Origin: Rachycentron canadum
Taxonomy: Eukaryota; Chordata; Actinopteri; Carangiformes; Rachycentridae
Assembly: GCA_038496675.1 (NCBI GenBank)
Contig: CM076662.1
Location: forward strand, 20,309,523-20,373,522
Length of the DNA stretch: 64,000 nucleotides
Direction: 5' to 3'
Shown here: one piece after another, positions 50,376-63,676 of the stretch
How positions within the stretch are numbered: position 1 is the first letter of the stretch
How the letters are laid out: each line of letters begins with the position of its first letter
Position numbers and translations under genes: made by a program
The notes under the pieces: model-generated
Seen by the model: the letters and a program-made list of their open reading frames with translations, nothing else
Told to the model about the DNA's origin: nothing
Database searches by the model: none

Positions 50376-52357
50376 GTGCAGAGCAGAGGCGTAAACATCT
50401 AACGTTTGCCAAGAGGACACCGAAAAGACACAAATGTTCCAAGTTACAGTCTTCTGCCGAACATTCATCAAAAACATATGATGCTCTCAACTGCAGATAT
50501 AAAATATAGTAACTATTGTGTCAATTTGGTTTCCGAGAGACAAAGAAAGACAAGGGCAAAACTAACGTACAATTTACGGCAAACTTATCATTAAAGGTTG
50601 ACTGAAAACCTACTGCAGGTATCTCAAAGTATGTCCACAAATAAATGTGTCAGCATCCAGTAGTAACTGCAAATACTGGAAAATATGCCACTACATGTGA
50701 ATGCAGGATCAAAGCCAAAAATAAAATGCTGTCAGGTGACATTTCCAAATGTCGACATTGGTATTGACCTTAAAAAAATATTACTTTATATAGGACTATT
50801 GTCCAGCTTTACATCATCATTATTTCAAAATATGGATGAGAAGCCATCTTGTCAAATTACAGCAGCAGCACGCTGGTTTAATAAATTATATTATGATCAG
50901 ATGATGGTTTGGGGAAACACAGGCTCATGACTTATTTTAATTCCTTCAGGTTTACAAGATTACTTCACATCACTAAAATCTAAAAATCGTTTCCTGGCTC
51001 TTGATTGATTTTTACAGACGAGCTGATAAGTTTGACTTTTCACCGCCAACGTTTCACACCTCCAATTACTAAAATCACGCAGAAACATGATGAAGGAAGC
51101 GTTCGTGCTTCTTCTTCTTCTGTCACGAGCAACAGAGGACATCACATGGTGATTTACATATTAACAACATCGTCTAGGCCAAATAGAAAAACAGGAATAT
51201 TATAATAACAACGGTGATCTTTTGGTCACTAATATCATGACAAGGTTATCTTCTTTTGTATGTGACAAAAACATGAATGACAAGTTAACAAACCACACAC
51301 AGTTTCGGTGCCTCTCGCCTTTGTTCAATCAGTGTGAGCGCGCGTTGTAGTGTTCACACTGGAGGGCACAGCTCTGACTGACAGACGCTCCCTCTGGACT
51401 TCATGTTGTTTCTGTTGGATGTTTTGTTGAGTGAATTGTTGTCTGCGAGCGATGAAACAGCCCCGAGTCAAAGCTAATTGCTGAGGTTTGTTGACAAGCG
51501 CGGCCCTGACCCTGCCACAGGAGGACCGCTGCCACCCATCATCGTCTCTCAGACACACACACACACACACAGACACACACACTCACACATATACACTCAC
51601 ACATATACACTCACACTCAGCAGGGCTGGTCTTCCCTCAGGAAAACATAGGTGTTGATTGGTCTCTGAAAGTGTGCTAACAACATACTTCAACCTTCCTG
51701 TTTATCACTTAAACGTAATCTTTCACAGTTTATGATGAGGCTCGAAAATGCCTTTCCCCTGTAATTTATCCATTTACTGATAAATCAATTCGCTTTTGGG
51801 ACATCATCATCATCATCATAACATCATTCCATAAACTGATCACGTTGCCACAGCCCACAGGGACACTGTCAAACATTTAACTGTCTCTGAACAACCGCTA
51901 AAAAAAACCTAAAAGGAAAATAAAAACAAGCAGATTTCTGGGGTTGATCAGCTTTGATTGTGATATATACTGATGATTTCTTATCAATTATCAATGAATT
52001 ACTTTACGTTGTACTGTAGTTGTGCGTTAAGATAGATGATCTAATTGCATGACAGGGCAAGTGTGTATGTGTGTGCCAGTAGGTGTGCGTGTTTATATGT
52101 GTGCAAAACTCCCCTCACAACTTTGGTCCACTTTCATGCACTACACTCCAGCCAAGAGAGGAAAAAAAAAAAAAAAAAGTAACAATAATTGAAAAGTAAA
52201 TTACAATGGAAAGTGTGAGTCAGTCCACTTTTCAGCAGTCACTTACAGCTCATAAATCATCATCATAACCCCGGCCAGAACAATACGCTGGCAGCCGGGC
52301 CAGAGAGAGGGAACCAGAGGTCTCTCAAAGGGGAATTAATCCTCGGAGGTGTGAGCT

Positions 52358-52387
52358 GGGGGGGTGGGGGGGGGGGGGGGGGGGGGG
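52358..52387. repeat. G-rich run
   Basis: Seven G, one T, then 22 G. On the minus transcript this is a poly-C tract; on the plus strand it could form G-quadruplex. Length is likely uncertain in the assembly. Confidence 0.85.
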
Positions 52388-55254
52388 TTGACTCTGGCAA
52401 GACACAGTCACTGCTTGCGCCACATCAGCAATCGCCCGGTCTTATTTCATCAGAACTCCCCGTGCTTTTGTGGCGAGGCCGTCCAAAAACTACTTTTGCC
52501 ATAGTCCTGGCTACCACCTCCAAAACATAAATCTTTCCGAGCTGCTACATCCATCTATCGGCCATTTGATTTATTCCCTCGTCACATTGAATAACGTCAA
52601 GTCATTACAATTTCACACAGAATTATAGCACATCGATGGGCCGCATTTTCCCCCATGTCAAGCTGTGCACCGTTTGTGTGCTTTCATGTGATTCATCGAA
52701 TCTAAACCATATACATCAATACAAGTGGACACATTAAATGAAAGGGAGCGGGACTGATTATTTGAACAGACTGAGAGAAACTGCTCAACACACGCAGTGG
52801 AAATGACAAGACAAGAGGAAGTGGAGCTACATTAGTATAGTGTAATTTTTCTTTTCTTTTCTTTTTTTTCCCCATTACCAATTAGTGTACCAATTACTTT
52901 GTAAATTAACTGATTTATCATTTGGGCTATAAAATATCAGAAATGGTGAAAGTGCAGCTCACAAGTGTTGCCTTTGTTATGATAAAAGACAAAAACTGAT
53001 CAACTGATTTAACTTCCTACACGTTATGTATATTCTAAAAGTTAACTGGAAATGATGTTGATATTCTAAGTCGCAATGAAATATATTGACACAAAGACTT
53101 CCCGGAGGCGGGCCTTACTATACACCAGTAAATCCTCAGAAAGAGATTAACATTACATATCATTTGGAGGATTCCCTTAAAGAAACGTTGTGAGTGTAGG
53201 TGAAAGTATCACTCGGGTTAAAGTTTGTTAACACAAGTTAATACTAGAAATAAAGGACAGTTGAGAATAAAATTATTAGGAGAATGAATGGCAGCTAGCT
53301 AGCTAACCACCAGTTCACTTATTTTTTTGTTCAGTAAATGTCAGTCATTGTTGTAAAAGGAAAAAGAAACCTCCGTCCAGGAGGAAACGCAGATTTTCCT
53401 TGGCTTCGTACGGAGCTTTGGGCTGCACTGAGAAGCACTGGGCTACACAAGTGGTTCGACTTGCCTGAAGTTATAGATAAATCTGCCAACAGTAACTGCT
53501 TATTCCTTTATTTGGCGTTGGTCAACTTAAAATACCAGATCTTTACAGTCTGTTATTAGACCATCTAGTCCCATATATCCCACCCTGGTTTTTTAACGCG
53601 TTTCCATTTAGTTGGTTGTGAATACAGTCTATACATTTCTAAAGTACAGTACTGGACTTATTTCCATAGTTGACTCTGGTGTTGTCACAATCAATGGCAC
53701 TTAATTATAATGGTCGCAGGCCCTCAATGCCTCACCTGGAAAATAAAATGCACAAATGTATCCCAAATGCACCACCATCACTAACAGAATTTCCCTTTCT
53801 CGAATTATACTTCACTGGCAAAACTGACCCCGATTCTCGAAATCCAGATCCTGCAGACCTGGCATAGACTAAACCATGGACCATGCGAGGCTGTCAGCGG
53901 AAGGCGGGAAGTAACCACTTCACTTTCGCCTACACAGCTGTGTAATCCAAAACATGTTGTCCCAACTCACCCCTCCGTAGGTCAAGAAACTGCAGCCTGG
54001 AGCATTTTCCTCGGTTAAATGCTTCAGGAACTGTGGAGAAAGTGCAAAGTTGCATCGGGCCTTTTCCCTAAAAGCGACAGCCATCAAAACCCTCAGCATC
54101 AGTCGGCCGCGGCCAAAAACCACAGAGTGCAGACAGGCAGTGACCAATGTTCCTCCCGGGTCAGCATACCACACTGTTTATCTGAGGAGTTCGGTTTCAA
54201 AACGTCTAGCATTGAGAAAAAAAAAGGAAAAAAAAAAAAAAAAAAAACACTTGGAGACCAGAAAAAGGTCTTTTTAAAAATATGTTTATATCACATTGCG
54301 ATGACACTTGTATAGGCAAGATTATCTTTGCTTTAAGAATGTGAAAGATCAACAGATGAGTGGAGAACCAGAAAAACAGGGGTCACTGAACGGCCTGATG
54401 CGAGTCATAGGTTATGGCACAATCACAAAGATCTAAACACAAATTAACACCTATGGGAGAGTTTGGACCAATGTTTAAATCACCAAGTGAGGGAATATGT
54501 AGCGGAGGAATAGTGTTCATCCCTCCATTAGAGCCAAGAGACCTGCAGAATCAACACCAAAGAGCATTGAAGCTGTTCTGGCAGCACACGGGGGCCAGAC
54601 ACCTATGTTCTCACATCTGTAAAAAGTGAACCACAATTTTGTTCTTCCGGGATAATTATTTGTCTTGTTTTTCGGGAAATCCTGCCCTTGAGATTTGCAC
54701 CTCGAGTTCAGGCTCCGGAGGATCGGAGGAACGCGACTCTTGATGGGTTCAATGGGTAGAGCAGGAAATTGGTTGTATATACTGTCAAAAAAGAAGGTGG
54801 AGGCTTTGAAAGCTGTGGCCAGAGTTACAGTTTCATGGTTTTCCCTTCAATGAGAAACGAACAGACGAAAAAAAACACCTATTCGTCAAAGTCTTTCATA
54901 CGGCCAGGTTGATTTGTTACCTGTGAGTTTACATGGAAGTTTTCATCATAAATTCTCCACAAATAGCAGTTGGTGGATATCTGTAACAGTCAAGTTGTAC
55001 AATAAGACACTGGAACAACTAACAGCACCTCTGGCTCACATACTTTATCACAATCAGTCGCTTTTATTGACTCACAAATTTAAGGTGTTGAAGGGGGAGT
55101 TAGGACATACCGGATATTTCAACATATACATGGCAGGTTTTTCGTCAGTATTTTCATAGCTATGGTTCCAGTCAAGGAAAATCTATGGCACACACTGACA
55201 TTTTAGACAATAAAGTGTAGCACCGCTTTGTTAAAGGGCCACTTGATGTTTTAA

Positions 55255-55440
55255 CAAGACAAAGCCAGGTTCAAAAAGTGAAGGCTTTCCCAGTTTGTTA
55301 TGGATGAACTGGCCTGACCTCAAACCCATGTAACACCTTCTGGGATTGAACTGGAAGGTTGAATGCGGAGTCATGTACGATGTATGCGTGGATTAAATGC
55401 AGGACAAATGCCTGGGAGCTACGGCAGTGCGGCGATTCAG
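55255..55440 (+). mobile_element. Tc1/mariner-like transposase fossil
   Basis: The stretch ctggcctgacctcaaaccca at 55,309 onward, followed by tgtaacaccttctgggattg, reads as the Tc1 C-terminal signature Trp-x-Pro-Asp-Leu-x-Pro-x-(stop)-His-Leu. The usual Glu is replaced by a TAA stop and an extra base shifts the frame, so it is a dead copy. Upstream aaagccaggttcaaaaagtg and downstream tgaactggaaggttg also fit the same fish family. Terminal inverted repeats were not found. Confidence 0.6.
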
Positions 55441-57019
55441 CCCCTACAAAACCATTTCTGTGAAAAGCTTTAAATTCAGACAGAACCACAACTGGCATCT
55501 GAGTCCAGTTTTCTCTAAAGCTTCACTCTGCATCTATCACACTGACTCGCGCATTTAGGCTTATCCTGTCCCATTTCTACAGTCTGACAACACAATGAAA
55601 TCTAAGAACAGTGCGCGCAGTGCAGTTCTTGCTATAGCACTCTGAAGTTGTTTTGTCACTTTGTTCCCTCGCAGTCACCACATATCACTCTAATCCACTC
55701 ACACACTCGTATCTGCAAGTTACAGAAAGACAAAAATGTAAGACTTCTCGGACCTTTTTTATGTTTCTGGGAGTTTTATTTAAGACCATTTTGACAGCCA
55801 AAATGAAGACACAAAGCTTTAAAAGCAGATTGTGGGATGTTATTATCCACCATAAACATTCAACACGATCCACATATCGTATAACATTGGTCAAAATGAT
55901 GACAAAAGGTGCATCTAATTTAACGACACAAATTACTGCACTCGTCTTGTGTGTCCAATGCGTAAGAAGCCTGAATAAAGTTCAAGATGTCCAACTAAGT
56001 TTCTCTGACTAATTTTCTTTGACTCCCTTCTGCACTGAAATAGGTGTTTAGTAACAACCATTCCAAGAGCTTTAATGGAAAAGTGTTATTCTGAGCAGCA
56101 GGAGCCAAAGGGGCGTCGGTTTTGGATGTGTGACAGATGTGGCTAAGATTAGCTGAGGCTGGTAGACGAGTCGCGCAACCCCAAACTCCCACAGGGACTG
56201 TTGAGAGACTTAGCAAAAGTCAGAACACACAGTGACATTGACCTCATTGAGTTCAGACAAAGGCACAGGCTCGCAGAGGAAGACGAATGAGAGGTGACAT
56301 TGCCCGGTGGGAGCTCAGTTTCCCGACACATGCTATCCAAACGCCCAAACACATCTTTTTCATTCATTTACTCAAAAACACAAAGTGTCACAAAACGCAC
56401 AACATTTCGCGTCCAAGCAGACAGATTTATGACTAGATTTTAATGGAGCTGAAGACGATCCTCAGCGGCGCTGAGCAGTTCCACTCAGCATAATGACCTG
56501 CTATCCATTTCACCTTAATCCAGACAATAGAAAACATATGTGGAGAAAGCACAGGGCCGTCGAGCTGAGGCCAAACTGACAAAATGAAAACGGTAATCAG
56601 AGGGAGATGGAGAGGGGGAGTCTGTGGCACTGAAGGTGATTAATTCTCCTAAATGAGAGGAGTGCCAAGTTGTGAATGTTATTCCCTGAAAGAGGTCGCT
56701 CTTGTTACACCACTTCAACTTGAACTTTTATTGTTGGAATTCCTCAGAACTTTGCCTGAGACAAACACTTCAGAGCTACGTCGAGTTCAAAAGAAATGAC
56801 TGATGCAAAAACTGTTTCTTTTTAAAACTGCATAGTTGTATTTTTTTTATTAAAAGGGGATTCATATTTTTTTTTTTTTTAGATTTTTCATCATAGAGTT
56901 AGTTAAATAAAATAAAACAAAATAAAATCAACATAGAGAAAGAGCTTGAAGGAGGTTACATGAGGAAATCTATACCATTCTCATGTCGCTACACCAAACA
57001 TGAATCTAGAGCCAGTGAC

Positions 57020-57690
57020 CAATTAGCTTAGCTTAGCATAAAGACTGGTAGGTAGGATGAAAACATACTTCCATCCTCACTTGCTATTTAGAGTGTGCAC
57101 AAGTGTGTGCACATTGACAAGGATGGCAACATGTACTTCACTGCAAGAATCCAGATGGTGCATTTAAAATGGTCAAAAAATTGAGTGCAAAACAATGGGC
57201 AATCAAAGCTCACCATCTTGGCCAAGTAGCAGAAAGAAGGGGCCACCGAAGTAAAAATAGCGACAGGGGAAAGAGGACGAGAATAGGCGCAGATGATGGC
57301 TCAATTTCCAAATTGCACAACTCAAGGGGCACGTACAAGAAGGTGAAAACATTCAATTTAGGTGAAGTGAACAAAGCAGCTGTCAGGTGGGTGAAAACCA
57401 CAGTCACATTGCAGTCTCCACTCTCGGTGAATGCACAACAGCAGCACACGACGACACTATCTCAAAGCCGACACACTGTGTCAACGAGTGTACCGTGTTC
57501 ACAATGTACTACATGTGAGTGTACTAACTATAGTGTCTGATTTTAGACACAGCACCAGGCAACTGTCTACCAACATCTGTTGATGTGGCTTTAAAGGTGC
57601 TGGAAGGTGGGATTTTTACCTTTCCTTACCTTTGGAAAGAGCCAAGCTAGCCGTTTTCCCTGTCTTTATGCTAAGCTAATCAAATGCAGG
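57020..57690. repeat. Inverted repeat arms around a 600-bp interior (foldback-like)
   Basis: The left arm agcttagcttagcataaaga then ctgg (57,025-57,048) is close to the reverse complement of the right arm cctgtctttatgctaagcta (57,659-57,678). The right arm is preceded by tacctttggaaagagccaag, a phrase common in fish dispersed repeats. The interior includes an unsupported open frame at 57,169-57,540. Confidence 0.55.
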
Positions 57691-58429
57691 CTTTTGTTTC
57701 ATGATTAGTATCCAGACATAAGCAGTTTTATCTAATTATTCCTGTAATTAACAAAAATAAGGAAAAAGGTAAAAAGTTTTATCATAAGATTTTACCATAT
57801 TAAAATCACTTAACAGGTACAATCATGATGTTTTCATCGAGACCATAAATGTATTCAGTTGCTAATTAAGACACATTTTCTTCAGAGAATAATCTGCTCA
57901 GATGTTTCAGACACAAAAACATTTAATTGCTGTTCAAACTGTAAATTTATCTTAACTGTAAAAAGACTTGTGTCCAACACTAACGCAGGATAAGAATCAG
58001 GAAAGATGACTAGAGTGGCTCCTGCTGCGGCGTTTTGTTTCACATTTTGCATTTTTCTGTTTTTTCACCTCACCTTTCATTGTCATATTTGAAAAGCCTT
58101 GTTCTCGACTAGGCCCCACCTGCTCGTTCACTTAGCTGCGACGGCTAAACTGATGATGGATTCGCGATACTGGAGCTTTCAAAAACACAGCTGAAGAGTG
58201 CTGACAGTCTTTCAGGTGGGTGAAAAGTGGGTTTAATCCAAGCTGCAGAAGGCTGATAGATGTGGGTACAGCACAAAAAAAAAAAAAAGAGACTGCAACG
58301 ATTCCACCAGAGAGACACACACACACGCACACAACCACACATATACTGAGAGAGACCATTTCCGATGGCTAAACACCCGATATTGCACTGTGAACCCATT
58401 TGTGAAACCTCTGTAAGAGGAGATTGTGC

Positions 58430-58500
58430 TGTGGCTTGAAAGGTAGAGCAAGGTACTACCATTGCCACTGGTACAGGTTCATTTCCCAAGGAGGCTGCCC
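58430..58500 (+). mobile_element. tRNA-derived SINE head
   Basis: The sequence gtggcttgaaaggtagagca, then aggtactaccattgccactg, then gtacaggttcatttccc has A-box-like (ggtagagcaaggta) and B-box-like (aggttcatttccc) promoter blocks at tRNA spacing. It has no proper cloverleaf and is best read as a decayed SINE promoter rather than a tRNA gene. Confidence 0.6.
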
Positions 58501-60119
58501 AAACTGAAAATACAAGCACTCGAGTTACTGTGGGTATTTTGGACAAAACATCCATCAAACCAGCTTTCACCAAGAACTTTAACCAAACTAAAAGACCAAA
58601 CTTTTTTGACAAACCATTCATTTCTTATTCAATATTCAAAAATATTGTTGCTTTTCCGGTTATTTGTGTTTTTACACGATTCGCTAAAGTTCAAATGAGT
58701 CACGTGACCTCATCAGTGCTCGACCTCATGCTAATTCTACAGAAGTAAACGTTACTAACAGATCAGTCATTTAAGTTTTGAAATTCACTTCGATAAACCC
58801 AATATCGGCCAATAAATGTTTTCCTCTTGATAGTTATTAGCATCACAACCACTACTCTTCAGTTGTGAGCAGTCAAATGAGGCCATTACCATTGGATCTA
58901 ATAAAGAGCTGCCATGTCAGCCATGTTTTAGTCTCATCTATAGCCTGTTTTTAGTATAGCACTGAAACTGGCTCTGAATGCTGATAGTGATACAAAGTTA
59001 ATTTTAATCTGTCCAAAATCTTAACTAAGATAAAGCTAAACGTACGACCTGAACATCTCCTTCCACTCGCAAAGCGGTCAATGACCAAGTGTTATTCATA
59101 TATCATATCTTTAGATCTTTGCGTTTTTTGCATTCTCTTTTCAAACTAAAAATAAAAAAACACCGAACTTTAAGTTGCTGTGTGCAGCTTTATTTGCAGG
59201 GAGCTGTCGGCCAGTGTCACTGATTGGCTGTGGTCAATAGGCGTTACCGTGGAAACCTCAGCTCCTACCTTTGGGTTAGCTTGGCCTCGCCGTTTCTCGG
59301 CTTATTTTTGCACCACTCACGTTAGACTAATTAAACTAGGAGCTAAGCTAAGACCAGTCGAAAGATATCCCCGTGAAAGCTGGGTGATGTGAAAGGGAAA
59401 GAAGCTGATATAGTGATTGTCACTCCTACTGTCAAAGGAGGTTGAAAAAGAGCAGAGTGTTCCTTTAAATACCAAAACACATCTGCATGTGTAGGTGAGC
59501 AGGAAGGGGGGAGGTAAGGGGTGAGGAGGTTGTTAGCTATCACACTAATGAGCACCATACATCACATGCTATCAGTGCTAATCACACTTAGGACTATATT
59601 TAGTCATTTAGCTTCAATTACCTGTTTTCCATGGGACTAATCAACGCTTGCCAGGCAACACTGCCTCAGTAAATGTAACTGTGTGGGTGTGTGTGCTGTG
59701 GCTGTATATGACTGTATATGTTTAATTAAGTGGGACAACCAGTGTATGAACATAAGGGCTTAATAGCTTCTGGAAGGAAGCGGCAGCTCTCGCCTTGAAC
59801 TCGCGCTAAGATGAGAAAAGCCGGCTTTGGTTAAAGCCGGGGATCTATCGAAAACCAGGGTCTAAAAACAAATTTTCACTTTTCACTAGAACAAAACAAT
59901 TACAACTTAGATTACTGAGGTTTTCTCTTTGTTTTATATGCAGTAGATTTGTGAGCCTTAACAGAAATTCTAAGGAAAGCTTTATGGTTACATTTATATA
60001 ACCCAACTTTTTCCATATTGTATAAATTGGGGTTTCCATGTCTTTTTGATTATAAAGTAACACTTTGATATTTCCACAATATTAACAGAGAAATGCTCAG
60101 TATTCAAAAACCGAGCCTT

Positions 60120-60330
60120 AAAACCATCTGCCAGGCCTTCTGTAACTTTATGATGTCATAAAGCAACAGTCACAGATCTCAGCCACGCCCCCAAGCCCTA
60201 TCCACCTGGACCCACCATCCAAACTTGTGTATTTACCCGGAAAACCATATGTTTATTTGATCATTTGGAAAACAAGACAATCAGAAGAGAGACCTAGTTG
60301 TTGTTACAAGAGTTGGACCTTTAAAACTGG
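60120..60330 (+). repeat. Probable dispersed repeat fragment
   Basis: Phrases such as tttatgatgtcataaagcaa, tcacagatctcagccacgcc and cccaagccctatccacctgg resemble a known fish dispersed repeat. No second copy in the window, so family status rests on memory. Confidence 0.4.
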
Positions 60331-61150
60331 AAACAAATAGGCCCTTTAATCTGGATCAAATTAACATTGAGGGCTTTTTAATGTAGATTGGATCAGGGTT
60401 GATCCATTATCTGCAGCATGTTTTGTTTTCATTGTGTTCTACTTTTATAAATAAACTAGACATTTCTTTATCTGAAATAACATCTTAGGGCTAATTTTTC
60501 CTCTTTCGCTGCAAAAATAATAGTTTCAGCCCTTCTGGTATCAATGTGCATGGGATGTTTTCCTTTTCTTTTTTGGCCAACTGGTTTAAAAATCAGTTTC
60601 CGAGATTTAAAGACCTTCCCCTTTTTTTTTCCCCGGTGTTGTAAAGAAAGCCTGAGAAAGAAAAACAAAACTGGTTCACATTATGTAACTTTGATTCTTA
60701 AAAACCGTCATTCATTCATTCATTCAGTCACTCACTATCACGCTCACAAATCATCGTTACACGGCAGTCCTTCCTCTGACCCACAGCAGAGCACACACTG
60801 TACCAGTGTTAACCAAACATGATACTACATAATATCCTTGGTATAACCCTGTAATGTGCTGTACTATAGTTAAAGCTGCAGGTCTTTTCTGCTGCGTCTT
60901 GTTTAAGGAAAACAAACAAGTTTTTTATCTAACCTCTCATGACATAAGCGAGGAAACAAACAGAACATTTACTGGATGCATGACTGTGCTAAAATGGGCT
61001 TGACATGTCATGAAAGGGAGGAGAAATGGGAAAGGAATGAAGGGGGAGAGTGATGGATGGAAAGAGGAGGAAGGAAAGGAAAGAAGGTGGAGTAGATGAA
61101 CGCGTGTAAGTGTAAGTTTGAATGAAGGTAGAAGGCCAAAACTGGGATTG

Positions 61151-61176
61151 AAAAAAAAAAAAAAAAAAAAAAAAAA
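61151..61176. repeat. Homopolymer A26
   Basis: A-run inside a 270-bp purine-rich stretch (61,010-61,280). Confidence 0.9.
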
Positions 61177-61416
61177 GGACAGGGAAAAAAAAAGCAAGGA
61201 GATGATGATGTTGCAGAAGAATCAAGGGGAAGTGGGTGAAAGAAGAGTGAGACCAATCGTGGGTGAGAAAGACTCAGCAGAGTGGAAAAAAGCCGACGGT
61301 GCGTTAAAGTGAGTCGTTTCTTCCAAGTTGCTCAGAACATAGCGAACTGGACAACCTCCCTCTCTTTCTTTGCCGGGAATTATTTTGTCACTCCCTTGGC
61401 CCGCACAAGTTGTACT

Positions 61417-61443
61417 GGGGGGGGGGGCTGTCTCTTATACACA
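61417..61443. other. G11 run plus Tn5/Nextera mosaic-end adapter at the gap edge
   Basis: Eleven G (61,417-61,427) are followed directly by CTGTCTCTTATACACA (61,428-61,443), the first 16 of 19 bases of the Tn5 mosaic-end sequence used in Nextera libraries, and then the N gap. This is best explained as library adapter carried into the assembly, not genome sequence. Confidence 0.9.
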
Positions 61444-61820
61444 NNNNNNNNNNNNNNNNNNNNNNNNNNNNNNNNNNNNNNNNNNNNNNNNNNNNNNNNN
61501 NNNNNNNNNNNNNNNNNNNNNNNNNNNNNNNNNNNNNNNNNNNNNNNNNNNNNNNNNNNNNNNNNNNNNNNNNNNNNNNNNNNNNNNNNNNNNNNNNNNN
61601 NNNNNNNNNNNNNNNNNNNNNNNNNNNNNNNNNNNNNNNNNNNNNNNNNNNNNNNNNNNNNNNNNNNNNNNNNNNNNNNNNNNNNNNNNNNNNNNNNNNN
61701 NNNNNNNNNNNNNNNNNNNNNNNNNNNNNNNNNNNNNNNNNNNNNNNNNNNNNNNNNNNNNNNNNNNNNNNNNNNNNNNNNNNNNNNNNNNNNNNNNNNN
61801 NNNNNNNNNNNNNNNNNNNN
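61444..61820. other. Assembly gap (377 N)
   Basis: A run of 377 unknown bases. Open frames reading through it are meaningless. The right edge restarts with GGGG. Confidence 0.99.
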
Positions 61821-62046
61821 GGGGTGAGCATAGCGCGAGTTCAACTCTTGTGTGTGTGTGTGTGTGTGTGTGGCAACACAGCTGGCAAGGCTCAAGATGC
61901 CTCATGCATGGGGGCAGTTTCTGTTGCACAATGAAACGATCGTCAGCCCAAAGGAAGCTGCTGCTTTTATTTTTTATTTTTTCCTCGCAATAAATCAGCT
62001 GAATTAAAGAAGGTGGTAAGTGTGTGTGTGTGGGGGGGGCTGATGA

Positions 62047-62081
62047 ATGATGAATACAGACATTCTGTCTGTATTCATCAT
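62047..62081. repeat. 16-bp perfect inverted repeat with 3-nt loop
   Basis: The arm atgatgaatacagaca (62,047-62,062) is the exact reverse complement of tgtctgtattcatcat (62,066-62,081), with loop ttc. It would form a stable hairpin. It lies about 230 bp right of the assembly gap. Confidence 0.95.
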
Positions 62082-63204
62082 CAAGAAGAAGAACAAAAAC
62101 TCATGGCGAAGCTGCTTCAACATGGATACTGTCGGTTATTAAACTGCAGATGCAGGTTGATTTGAATCTATAGAAAAACCCCCCGGTCCTGAGCATGATG
62201 TAAGTACAGAGGGTCATATTGTGGGTTATTCACAAATATATAGTCAGTGTATGTGGACACAAATAAATATCAGTATTGGCCTCAGAAACCCCACATCTGT
62301 ATGTCTCAATAACAGGTCTTAATGTTTGAAATTATCATATGTAATTATTTGGTTTTTCAGACTTTTCCTTATTGTCTCTTCTTTTACCTGTTACACCCGA
62401 GGCCAGTCAATTGGAACCAAAACGACCAGAAGGCAGGTTTTCAGTCTCTCGTTTGCTGATACACACAAACAAGTTTCAACTTCTGTCATCAAAGTCTGTC
62501 ATTCTCTGTTAAGTTAAACTGCATTTGCCCCGATTATTGAAAAATAAGTAATCGGACCAACAAAGTCTAGAGCCTCCTGCTCTGAGACAAATCAAATCCA
62601 CTCAAACAAAGTAAATTAATTAGAAACAGAAACTTTTCCACTTTAAGTTCTGTATCTCACCAGTTTGAGATCCTGAAGGAATTCCAGCTGTTCTGTTATG
62701 ACAGGATGTAGTTCTCCCACTTTCTCTCAACCTACCTCCACTCCTGCTACTTTAGCCTGAACATGTTTTGTCAGTCCCTGGAGCAAAGGTGCTTGCACTC
62801 AGCTATGGATAATATATATTGGAGGATTTTGGGTTTCCAGAAGAATAATAAAAATACACCACAATACCCAGCACGCAGCAGCGCTGGATGCTTTTCAACA
62901 GTCTGCAAGCACTCTGGGGTGGACGGTTTTTAAACCACACCAACATCATTGTTTCTCTGAAGACTTCATTAAAGAATATTTGCAGAACAACTTTAATCAC
63001 CGAGCTGTGTGTGCGGGCCGCGCTCCGCCATACATAAAGCCCAGATTCATATAAGAGCACCCCCCAGCGGGTACGTAACCACTAATACTAGGCATTAACG
63101 CCTCACTCTGCCTGTGCAAAGTCTGCAGGAATACTTTGTGATATGAAGGATTTAAAGACACCGTCAAACTACATGCCTGTGCCATTAGTCGGCATCTGAG
63201 AGTT

Positions 63205-63400
63205 TATGTGCACGTGTCTGGCCGAGGATTTGAAACCGTGAGATGTGAGACTGACCCACATACGCTGCCATTCTCCAGCCAGGCGGAGGTCTCATAAGCC
63301 TCGCTGTAATTGAGGGCCAAGGGAGCACCTCAGGAGTGACGGCCGCTTAATGAGAAATTATAGTTGTGCTGATGCTTTCAGAAAAACTTGACACCATTTG
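63205..63400. promoter_or_regulatory. Candidate conserved noncoding element
   Basis: Repeat-free text such as cctcgctgtaattgagggcc, gacggccgcttaatgagaaa and ttgatagtaattacatctca, with CpGs and TAAT cores. No coding match. Inferred only. Confidence 0.25.
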
Positions 63401-63676
63401 ATAGTAATTACATCTCATATGGTTTCATTACGCCAGCTTCTTATTTGGATTAGGAAACGTTTTTTGGTAAAATAGGAGGGGATAAACTCTGCTGGGATTA
63501 ACACCCGTTTGAGACCTCAACCCCACCACCACCTTCCCCAAGTGGGTCCGGCAAGAGAGGTTTGCTTTGAGTCTCACTACAGAAATACAGAGGACTAAAA
63601 GGCTCTGACAACCCAAGTGTCTCCAAGGTGGTGATCACAGTTGATTGGTTTTAACAGCAAAGAGTTCATTATTAGG

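Noticed and set aside
53338..55159. A series of short plus-strand frames considered as a decayed transposase or gene
   Set aside because: No recognisable motif except the Tc1 signature further right at 55.3 kb; frames do not join.
57169..57540. 123-residue plus-strand open frame with a Lys/Arg-rich start
   Set aside because: No known domain, lies between repeat arms, and its codon use looks random.
58430..58500. Possible tRNA gene
   Set aside because: A and B boxes are present but the acceptor stem and anticodon arm do not pair; better read as a SINE head.
61282..61993. Several long open frames crossing the N gap
   Set aside because: They consist mostly of unknown residues, and the sequence beside the gap is adapter and poly-G.
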